Part shown: one piece after another, positions 1-5,188 of the stretch | Position numbering within the stretch: the first letter of the stretch is position 1 | Layout: every line of letters begins with the position of its first letter | Assembly: GCA_964441245.1 (NCBI GenBank) | Contig: CAYTVR010000418.1 | Coordinates: forward strand, 1-5,188 | Length of the DNA stretch: 5,188 bases | Reading direction: 5' to 3' | Source: JALZUU01 sp964441245 | GTDB taxonomy: Bacteria > Bacteroidota > Bacteroidia > Chitinophagales > Saprospiraceae | Translations under genes and position numbers: made by a program | The notes under the pieces: model-generated | What the model saw: the letters and a program-made list of their open reading frames with translations, nothing else | Told to the model about the DNA's origin: nothing | The model's database searches: none

Positions 1-183
1 TATTATTTTCAAAATATAATTTCCGTCAGTTAAGCTAGAAATATCAATTGTACCAAAAGAAGATTGTTTTACTGCCTTTCCAAGCTCTGAATAAACCACT
101 AATGAAGCGATCAATTCATTTGAGGATTCAACTTTTACGATGCCACTAGTTGGATTTGGAATTACTGTTAATCTAGCGCTAAA
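1..183 (-). other. T9SS type A C-terminal sorting domain (incomplete)
   Basis: Residues about 1338-1398. The signature VIPNPTSGIVKVES is followed by a beta strand VVYSELGKAV, then IDISSLTDGNYILKII, matching the usual order of the type A sorting domain: PNP-x-x-G, a V-x-[VI]-x-[DS]-x-x-G-x strand, and L-x-x-G-x-Y. Such domains usually finish with a short basic strand (K-x-[VI]-x-[KR]); that last strand lies beyond the window edge. The domain directs export through the outer-membrane T9SS translocon. Confidence 0.9.
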
Positions 184-3100
184 TTCTTTGTCAGAAACAC
201 TACTGATACTGGAGTCAATAACCGTTACAACAGCAGTAGCAGTTCCGAAATTATTATTACTGTCTTCAACAGTTAATATTACATTGTATACCCCAGGAGT
301 ATTGAAAGATGTTACATCCAGAAAAAGTTCACTGATCTCACAGTTGTCTGAAGATCCGGCATCAATTTGATCTGGACTAATACTAATAGAAGCTGCACCA
401 TCCAGATCAATGGTAATATCTTGACTTATTGCAATCGGGTTTGTGTTATCTGCTATGATTACATTCTGAGTTTGAACGAAGGTGTTTCCATCGTTGTCTT
501 CATAGGTCCAGTTAACAATCGTAGTGTCTTGACTTGTAATGGGCAATGAAGTTTCATGAGTACCAACAATTGTTCCGCTACAATTGTCAAATGCTTCTGG
601 TGCGGGTAATTCTGTCACCTCACATTCTGCATTTATATCAGAGAGTACTTCCATGCTACTTTCAGGAGAAAGCGTGTCTAGTACCATAATTGCAGCTAGG
701 CAACTATTAGAATTATCAAAATCGTCGGTAACAGTAAGGTTGGCATTGACTGTTCCAATATTTGTACAATCAAAGATATTGACATCAATATTGTAATCAA
801 CAATTTCTACATTATCAGTCGAACCATTATCTAGATCAATCGCTTCAATTGTGGCGTTCCCATTCTCATCTAAATAAACCGAAATATCTTGACAAATGGC
901 CATCGGTGGAATCGAATCTAGTTCTACAACAGTTGTCGTTACCATATTGGTCACCACCGCTTCATTAAAGTCAAAATAAATATCAGCTTGATTTGTAAAA
1001 ACAGTACCAAGCATAGCATTGGCATCAGGTTTAATTTTGTATGCAATAAAGCCATGGGACTCCGGCTCATTGGAAGTACTATCAGGTAAATTAATATTGT
1101 CAAAAATAAAGGAGACTTCATTTCCCTCTACAATCTCTACAAGGTGGGTATGGCTACTTGACTCCATCTGAAAGGTATTCCAATCTAGATCGTCATCTAA
1201 TACATTTTCTACTCTTACATTGATTGCACTTGCTGTTCCAGTATTTTGAAATCGAATAATGTAATGTAAATAATTATCAATTTCCTCTTCCAAAATTTTA
1301 TCCCCTTCTAAAACTCTGATATCATTGGGATCAAAACTACCCTCTGCAACCTGGTCAAATATGTGGGTATTATCTGAAGGTTCGTAGTCACCTGCAATCG
1401 GTGTAATGGAAGTTGTATAAGTAAGAATGTCATCGTTATTAGTAATCGGAGGAGCCTCCAGCATAAAATCCAAATCAATAAACCTAGTTTCAAACAAATC
1501 TAAATCTACGTAATCAAATGTAACACTGTTGCTTGATTGTGATGCAACTGTTTCGGAAGCTTGAGAAAAGAAAACTTTAGTATCGTCAAAGTCAATTGTA
1601 ATCGATCCACTTTGCACCGTAGTACCTGTGTTGTAAAAAACAATTTGATAATGTGCTAGAAAGCCCGGTCGGGCTATGCCTAATGGGTAAATACTAAGTC
1701 GGACATCATTAATGGTTTGATTAGGCGTAAGGCAAAAGTCATTGGACAGGGTATTACCAAGGTCGGTAAAGCTAGAGGTAAACGAAATCGGTGTAGCATC
1801 GTAATAAGTAGGTAATTCGATGGAGGTTGTAAAATCACCTAGCCCAGGATATAATTGATAAACACCGTTTGCAATGCTAAAGGTACTTAATTCGTTTGTA
1901 CCATTGTCTGAAATAATTTTAATGTTAGAAGCTTTAACATCATTGACATCACAGCCGTTGACATCCGTATCAATGATTACAATTCCGTTGACTTGATTTG
2001 AAGTCGGGATTAAGTTTTCTATCCAACCAAGTGTCGCCACCAAACCAGCATAAGCAACATCTACATCGCCATCACCATCCTTATCGAAGGCATGTACTTT
2101 TCTTGTTATCAATTCGTCATCTGAAAAAGATTGAGGTGTACCAAAGTTACCGAGACCGTCAATGTTTTCTATCCAAGAGATGAAATGGGGGGCATACATT
2201 CCAGCAACAATATCGTTGTCACCATCACCATCAATGTCAGCAAAAAAAGCGGAAACAGCCCCAGTACTAGGAAGAACAACATTCTCGTCAGAAAAGCTCC
2301 CCAGCCCATCTTCATTTCTATACCAAACTAATCTGTTGCTTAGACTAGAAACAATATCCATATCGCCATCACCATCCACATCTGCAGCGTGTGCGGAATT
2401 AGCGGAAGTAGCAGTATCCGAGATCATTTGAGCCGGACCAAAACCTCCGAGTCCATCTGTATTTTCGTGCCAAACCACCTGGTTCAAGCCTCTTAGGCCA
2501 TAGTGAACATCTAAATCACCATCGCCATCCAAATCAGTAAGATAAAGCTGATCACACGATCCTCCAGTGGAACTAAACTCTTGTTTTGCAGAAAAATTAG
2601 CTTGACCATCTAGGTTCTCAAACCATCCAACAGAATTTAAAGTAACGATTACGAGATCCATGTCTCCATCACTATCAACATCACCAGTTTCTACGCTAAA
2701 GACAAGAGAAGGCTCGATAGAAATCAGGTGTTCTGTTTCAAAATCACCATCATTAGTGTTTTCATACCAGGCCAATTTATTATCGTCTATAGAGGCAGAG
2801 ATTACATCATTATCACCATCACCATCTAGGTCTGCAGCAGTAACAGAAAAAGCATCCATTGCATTACCGGAAATGAGTTGTTGGTTCCCAAAATCAGTTG
2901 AGCCATTCGTATTTGGATACCAGGCAATTTTGTTATCGTGTCTGGAAGCGCTTAAGATATCCAAGTCACCATCATTATCCATATCTGCTGCAAAAACATC
3001 ATAAGGTGTATCTACTCTAAAGGTGATAATAATTTCTTCACTAAAAGTTGCTTGCCCATCTAAATTTCTAAACCATGAAATCTTATCATCATCTGACGAA

Positions 3101-4194
3101 ACGGAAAAGACATCCATATCCCCATCTAGGTCAATGTCTTCGGCATAAACAGCTTGTGCATTCATTGACTTAGTGGATATAACTTGCTTGGGACCAAAAG
3201 CACCTTGTCCATTTGTATTTTCATACCAAGCTATCGTATTGTCATCTTCTGATGAAGAAAGTACATCTACGTCGCCGTCGCCGTCTAGGTCTGTTGCAAA
3301 TACAGAAGTAGCAGATTCTGCTGTTGTTGTAATCACTAGCTGATCACTAAAATCACCTAAACCATCTAAGTTTTCATACCAAGCGATTTTGTTATCACCA
3401 GAAGAAGCAGAAAGTAAATCTTGATCGCCGTCACCATCAATATCTGCAGCAAAAACACCTCTTGCGAGTTCAGTCTCATCCGATACGAAACGATAAGAAT
3501 AAATACCAAATTGTAGATTGTTTTCATACCAGCCAATAACGCCATTTTGTGAGGATACCATAAGAACATCTTTTTCTCCATCTCCATTCAAATCTGAAAT
3601 GTGTAAATCTAATACGTAGCTACCATTTCCAACAGGAAGCGCGTCACCAAGGAAACTTCCAGAACCACCATCATTACTCCACCACTTTACATTGCTATTA
3701 TATAAAGAAGAAGCCACAGCATCGACGTATCCATCTAAGTTCATATCATCCAGTAATACGTCTTGCGGACCATCAGCTTCGGAACTGAGATTACTTGGTG
3801 GCCCAAAAGTCCCAAGACCATCCAAATTTTCATACTTGGTAATCCATCCAAAAAATCCTCCACTACTAGCCGCACTAACGACATCTATATCTCCATCTCC
3901 ATCGATATCTGCAGCAGCTACAGAGGATGCACCAAGGCATTGAGAATTAAGAATTACTTGATCAGAAAAAGTACCTAGTCCATCAAGGTTTTCGTACCAG
4001 GCAATTTTATCATCTTCTCTAGAAGCAGAAAGAAGATCCGTATCTCCATCACCATCGATATCTGCAAAAGCTATTCTAGACGGCTGGTCTACCGAAGTAC
4101 CGTTATCAAGTATTAAATGATCTTCGAAATCGATTTGTGCAGTGATCGTTAAATGGAGTGCAAATAGCAAAAGAAGTGTACAGCTAAATTTCAT
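1..4194 (-). CDS. Large secreted FG-GAP/VCBS repeat protein with T9SS type A sorting domain (3' end cut by window edge)
   Basis: Reading down from the ATG at 4194-4192, the frame is open for 1398 codons to base 1 with no stop. An in-frame TAA at 4200-4198 makes this the earliest possible ATG, and it is followed at once by a signal peptide. Domains in order (residues): signal peptide 1-19; fourteen FG-GAP/VCBS-type repeats about 39-727; SdrD-B-like and DUF11-like beta-sandwich stretch about 733-950; DUF7619-type domain about 951-1088 (SFDPND, YLHYIIRFQNTGTAS, YFDFNEAVVTN); three HYR/Ig-like modules about 1093-1337; T9SS sorting domain from about 1338 (VIPNPTSG). In Bacteroidota this architecture marks a Sec-exported protein that T9SS carries across the outer membrane, with the C-terminal domain removed and the protein released or anchored. 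No catalytic domain is visible, so adhesion, matrix or ligand binding is an inference. The gene is transcribed alone, divergent from the DUF2199 gene. Judging from related sorting domains, only about 10-20 residues are missing. Confidence 0.96.
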   Translation of the reverse strand, partial: MKFSCTLLLLFALHLTITAQIDFEDHLILDNGTSVDQPSRIAFADIDGDGDTDLLSASREDDKIAWYENLDGLGTFSDQVILNSQCLGASSVAAADIDGDGDIDVVSAASSGGFFGWITKYENLDGLGTFGPPSNLSSEADGPQDVLLDDMNLDGYVDAVASSLYNSNVKWWSNDGGSGSFLGDALPVGNGSYVLDLHISDLNGDGEKDVLMVSSQNGVIGWYENNLQFGIYSYRFVSDETELARGVFAADIDGDGDQDLLSASSGDNKIAWYENLDGLGDFSDQLVITTTAESATSVFATDLDGDGDVDVLSSSEDDNTIAWYENTNGQGAFGPKQVISTKSMNAQAVYAEDIDLDGDMDVFSVSSDDDKISWFRNLDGQATFSEEIIITFRVDTPYDVFAADMDNDGDLDILSASRHDNKIAWYPNTNGSTDFGNQQLISGNAMDAFSVTAADLDGDGDNDVISASIDDNKLAWYENTNDGDFETEHLISIEPSLVFSVETGDVDSDGDMDLVIVTLNSVGWFENLDGQANFSAKQEFSSTGGSCDQLYLTDLDGDGDLDVHYGLRGLNQVVWHENTDGLGGFGPAQMISDTATSANSAHAADVDGDGDMDIVSSLSNRLVWYRNEDGLGSFSDENVVLPSTGAVSAFFADIDGDGDNDIVAGMYAPHFISWIENIDGLGNFGTPQSFSDDELITRKVHAFDKDGDGDVDVAYAGLVATLGWIENLIPTSNQVNGIVIIDTDVNGCDVNDVKASNIKIISDNGTNELSTFSIANGVYQLYPGLGDFTTSIELPTYYDATPISFTSSFTDLGNTLSNDFCLTPNQTINDVRLSIYPLGIARPGFLAHYQIVFYNTGTTVQSGSITIDFDDTKVFFSQASETVASQSSNSVTFDYVDLDLFETRFIDLDFMLEAPPITNNDDILTYTTSITPIAGDYEPSDNTHIFDQVAEGSFDPNDIRVLEGDKILEEEIDNYLHYIIRFQNTGTASAINVRVENVLDDDLDWNTFQMESSSHTHLVEIVEGNEVSFIFDNINLPDSTSNEPESHGFIAYKIKPDANAMLGTVFTNQADIYFDFNEAVVTNMVTTTVVELDSIPPMAICQDISVYLDENGNATIEAIDLDNGSTDNVEIVDYNIDVNIFDCTNIGTVNANLTVTDDFDNSNSCLAAIMVLDTLSPESSMEVLSDINAECEVTELPAPEAFDNCSGTIVGTHETSLPITSQDTTIVNWTYEDNDGNTFVQTQNVIIADNTNPIAISQDITIDLDGAASISISPDQIDAGSSDNCEISELFLDVTSFNTPGVYNVILTVEDSNNNFGTATAVVTVIDSSISSVSDKEFSARLTVIPNPTSGIVKVESSNELIASLVVYSELGKAVKQSSFGTIDISSLTDGNYILKII
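184..918 (-). other. Three HYR/Ig-like modules within the large protein
   Basis: Residues about 1093-1337, with module starts near 1093 (DSIPPMAICQDISVYL), 1173 (DTLSPESSMEVLSDINAECEV) and 1249 (DNTNPIAISQDITIDLDG). The pattern P-x-A-x-C/S-Q-D-I followed by a DN-C motif and a final T-V-x-D-x-x-x-N stretch is typical of hyalin/Ig-like modules of Bacteroidota surface proteins. Cysteines occur in AICQD, FDCTN, NSCLA, AECEV, DNCSG and DNCEI, compatible with extracellular disulfides. They most likely hold the propeller region away from the sorting domain. Confidence 0.75.
931..1344 (-). other. DUF7619-type domain within the large protein
   Basis: Residues about 951-1088. The hallmark strings are GSFDPNDIRVLEG, YLHYIIRFQNTGTASAINV, FDNINLPDS, ESHGFIAYKIKP and IYFDFNEAVVTN. 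This conserved beta-sandwich of unknown function is repeatedly found in T9SS cargo proteins, usually near the C-terminus. It is probably a structural stalk or spacer; no catalytic residues are evident. Confidence 0.85.
1345..1998 (-). other. SdrD-B-like and DUF11-like beta-sandwich stretch within the large protein
   Basis: Residues about 733-950. The first part (NQVNGIVIIDTDVNGCD, then ANGVYQLYPG) resembles the SdrD B-like / carboxypeptidase-regulatory-like fold often found after the repeat region in T9SS substrates; the D-x-D-x-NG-x-D run could bind calcium. The second part (ARPGFLAHYQIVFYNTGTT, then a run of short beta strands) resembles a DUF11/CARDB-like sandwich. The assignment rests on pattern resemblance only. 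The order of modules before DUF7619 matches what is common in Bacteroidota surface proteins. Confidence 0.6.
2014..4080 (-). repeat. Fourteen tandem FG-GAP/VCBS-type repeats, about 51 residues (153 bp) each
   Basis: Each unit has the form A-[DT]-D-x-[DN]-x-D-G-x-x-D-[LIV], then a serine-rich turn, then [IV]-x-W-[YF]-x-N and a glycine/phenylalanine turn before a beta strand. The Asp-rich loops begin at residues 45, 96, 150, 201, 251, 302, 353, 404, 455, 505, 554, 605, 653 and 704, so the spacing is 48-54 residues. All fourteen keep the D-x-[DN]-x-D-G-x-x-D spacing expected of a calcium-binding loop. The W-Y-E-N position varies: WYEN in most, KYEN in unit 2 (which carries a small insertion), WWSN in unit 3, WFRN in 7, WYPN in 8, WHEN in 11 and WIEN in 13 and 14. 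FG-GAP repeats are known to form beta-propeller blades. Synonymous codons differ between units (unit 6 uses GAC/GGC where most use GAT/GGT), which points to old rather than recent duplication. Confidence 0.93.
4138..4194 (-). other. Sec signal peptide of the large secreted protein
   Basis: Residues 1-19 begin MKFSC, followed by a hydrophobic core rich in Leu and Phe and ending ITA before Gln20, a common Bacteroidota cleavage context (Ala-Gln). The n-region is short with one Lys. Cys5 lies before the hydrophobic core, so it cannot be a lipobox cysteine; this supports signal peptidase I rather than lipoprotein processing. The exact cleavage site is inferred. Confidence 0.85.
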
Positions 4195-4387
4195 GTTTTA
4201 GTTTTTTAAGCTTTGGATTAAACTGAGTTAATGATTGAAGTTGGTTAAAAACTCCATTGATAACAAACATATTGAATTCTAGAGGAGATTTATATGTTAT
4301 ATTGTCAAATATAGAATATAAAATCGGGATAATGACTATTTAATATCCTATTGTCAAAGAAAAATAATCATTAAAAATTGGGCTTGT
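4195..4387. promoter_or_regulatory. Divergent promoter region between the secreted-protein gene and the DUF2199 gene
   Basis: These 193 AT-rich bases hold no gene. Facing the large minus-strand gene there are two full matches to the Bacteroidota -7 motif TAnnTTTG: TATGTTTG at 4271-4264 and TATATTTG at 4313-4306. Neither has a clear TTG -33 element at the usual spacing of about 20 bases. The first would give a leader of about 60 bases. For the plus-strand gene only a weak candidate is visible: TTG at 4272-4274 and TATGTTAT at 4292-4299. Both start codons lack a Shine-Dalgarno sequence; the large gene has an A-rich stretch just before its ATG, as is common in this phylum. Confidence 0.45.
4300..4358. 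repeat. Perfect 10-bp direct repeat TATTGTCAAA in the divergent promoter region
   Basis: TATTGTCAAA occurs at 4300-4309 and again at 4349-4358, 49 bases start to start. The left copy overlaps the TATATTTG -7-like motif facing the large gene. On the minus strand each copy reads TTTGACAATA, which contains a TTGACA-like hexamer. It could be a paired regulator site or chance in AT-rich DNA. Confidence 0.4.
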
Positions 4388-4912
4388 ATGACTTTTAAAA
4401 AAGGGGAGAAATCAAGATATACCTGTTCTGAATGCGGCGAATTACATTCAAATTGGCCAGCTTTAGCGTATTCATCACCTGACAGTTACAATGGATTAAC
4501 TGAAGAAGAAAAGAAACTCATGGCAGAAATTAGTTCCGATTTTTGTATAATAAACCATGAGAACCAAACGGATAGGTTTATCCGAGTTTCACTCACACAA
4601 TTGGTTTTGAATGCTGAAGAAGATTTAGACTATGGATTGTGGGTTTCCTTAAGCGAGAAAAGCTATAATGATTACAAAGCGAATTTTAATAACGAAAACC
4701 ACGAGGTAGAGTATTTTGGCTGGTTGTGCAATGAGATACCAGACTATGAAAGCACGTTCTCAATTCCCATGACTGTAGTAACTCAAAAAGGAAATCAAAG
4801 ACCTAAAATATTCCCGCATAGAAATCATGACCATAATTTTGTAAGAGATTTTTATAACGGTATCTCTTCACACGAGGCACAGGAAAGAGTAGACAGAATG
4901 ATTAAAGCTTAA
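4388..4912 (+). CDS. DUF2199 family protein (function unknown)
   Basis: A complete frame of 174 residues from ATG 4388 to TAA 4910-4912. It matches the DUF2199 pattern from memory: an N-terminal CxxCGxxH motif (Cys13, Cys16, His20) followed by Trp23-Pro24; SSDFCII (49-55), corresponding to the family SDxCxI segment; a strand leading into GLWVSLSEKSYNDY (83-96); FGWLCNEIPDY (110-120); and a C-terminal H-x-x-x-D-x-x-x-x-G-I-S region (147-160). The CxxC with His20 and the later Cys53, Cys114 and His144/147/149 could bind a metal, but this is inferred. There is no signal peptide or membrane segment, so the protein is probably cytoplasmic. The start is chosen because the Cys motif begins soon after it and no nearby upstream in-frame ATG is seen. 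It is transcribed alone, divergent from the large secreted-protein gene and convergent with the gene on its right. No function is established for the family. Confidence 0.88.
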   Translation: MTFKKGEKSRYTCSECGELHSNWPALAYSSPDSYNGLTEEEKKLMAEISSDFCIINHENQTDRFIRVSLTQLVLNAEEDLDYGLWVSLSEKSYNDYKANFNNENHEVEYFGWLCNEIPDYESTFSIPMTVVTQKGNQRPKIFPHRNHDHNFVRDFYNGISSHEAQERVDRMIKA

Positions 4913-4959
4913 GAAATTTTCAAATTAAAGCTTTTGAAAAAATCCATTCTGTTAAATTG

Positions 4960-5003
4960 AAAAATCAATTGGTGGAACACCAGATCAATGTTCCACCGAT
5001 TGA
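4960..5003 (-). terminator. Intrinsic terminator of the right-hand minus-strand gene
   Basis: Bases 4965-4979 pair with 4989-5003 to give a 15-bp stem with a single T-G wobble (core GGTGGAACA / TGTTCCACC) and a 9-base loop at 4980-4988. Read on the minus strand, it begins 3 bases after the TAG stop and is followed directly by TTTTT (4964-4960). On the plus strand no T-run follows the stem, so termination of the DUF2199 transcript here would be weaker, though the hairpin could still block read-through between the convergent genes. Confidence 0.85.
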
Positions 5004-5006
5004 CTC

Positions 5007-5188
5007 CTACTTACAAACCCCAGGACGCTCCCCAAGCTCCGCAGCTGCAACCAACTGAGCCAACCGTTTCTCATAAAAGTCCAATAATAAATTCGTAATA
5101 TTTAACTCAATATCGATCTTCCGATACTCTCCACCTTTCTCAGACTTCGGATGCTCATAAGCACCAATGTGAATCGGCACCCCAATGA
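5007..5188 (-). CDS. C-terminal 59 residues of an unrecognised protein (5' end beyond window)
   Basis: On the minus strand, the frame entering at 5186 is open for 59 codons to the TAG at 5009-5007. The tail begins IGVPIHIGAYEHPKSEKGG, continues with a probable strand (EYRKIDIELNI) and a predicted amphipathic helix (NLLLDFYEKRLAQLVAAAEL), and ends GERPGVCK. It is believed to be real because the frame runs to a stop lying 3 bases before a strong terminator and has a natural amino-acid mix. I do not recognise the family. The gene is convergent with the DUF2199 gene. Too little is present to propose a function. Confidence 0.7.
   Translation of the reverse strand, partial: IGVPIHIGAYEHPKSEKGGEYRKIDIELNITNLLLDFYEKRLAQLVAAAELGERPGVCK

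Noticed and set aside
140..3978. Many short open frames on the plus strand (for example 140-370, 2162-2431, 2660-3004, 3692-3943) and minus-strand frames at 1308-1493 and 3366-3587
   Set aside because: They lie inside the 1398-codon minus-strand gene in other frames. Several read as Ser-Pro-Ser-Pro runs, which is simply the antisense of the Asp-Gly-Asp repeat codons, and none resembles a protein family.
2041..4065. CRISPR-like or satellite array, suggested by the regularly spaced CCATCACCATC-type sequence about every 153 bases
   Set aside because: The spaced element is the codons of the calcium loop in a continuous reading frame; the sequence between is coding and itself repetitive at the protein level.
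4138..4194. Lipoprotein signal because of Cys5
   Set aside because: The cysteine precedes the hydrophobic core instead of following it, and the C-terminal T9SS sorting domain already explains export.
4200..4253. Inverted match AGTTTTT (4200-4206) / AAAAACT (4247-4253) upstream of the large gene as a leader hairpin or operator
   Set aside because: The arms are short and A/T-only apart from one base pair, and the 40-base gap makes a stable hairpin unlikely.
4917..4940. AT-rich hairpin just after the DUF2199 stop (TTTTCAAA / TTTGAAAA, 8-bp stem, 8-base loop) as a plus-strand terminator
   Set aside because: The stem has only one G-C pair and no T-run follows it, so it is too weak to call; it may be chance in AT-rich sequence.

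Overview
The window looks like chromosomal DNA of a Bacteroidota bacterium, most likely a marine or environmental member of Flavobacteriia or Saprospiria. It is AT-rich, has no Shine-Dalgarno sequences before its starts, and is dominated by one very large exported protein built from modules typical of that phylum and ending in a type IX secretion (T9SS) sorting domain. The exact lineage cannot be fixed from the sequence alone.

Layout. (1) Positions 1-4194, minus strand: one uninterrupted reading frame of 1398 codons that runs off the left edge a few residues before its expected stop. It encodes a signal peptide, fourteen FG-GAP/VCBS-type repeats of about 51 residues, each with an intact calcium-loop motif, a SdrD-B-like plus DUF11-like beta-sandwich stretch, a DUF7619-type domain, three HYR/Ig-like modules, and the T9SS type A C-terminal sorting domain. 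(2) Positions 4195-4387: a 193-base divergent intergenic region with two matches to the Bacteroidota -7 promoter motif facing the large gene, and a perfect 10-bp direct repeat. (3) Positions 4388-4912, plus strand: a complete 174-residue DUF2199-family protein of unknown function with an N-terminal CxxCGxxH motif. (4) Positions 4913-5006: a convergent intergenic region holding a strong intrinsic terminator for the gene on its right. (5) Positions 5007-5188, minus strand: the last 59 codons of a gene I do not recognise.

The three genes are each transcribed separately (divergent, then convergent), so nothing points to an operon or a shared pathway. The large protein is probably surface-attached or released by T9SS and may bind ligands or matrix through calcium-stabilised beta-propellers. 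The DUF2199 protein looks cytoplasmic. I see no mobile element, CRISPR array, RNA gene or defence system. The most interesting point is structural: the repeat count of fourteen fits two complete seven-bladed propellers placed back to back.
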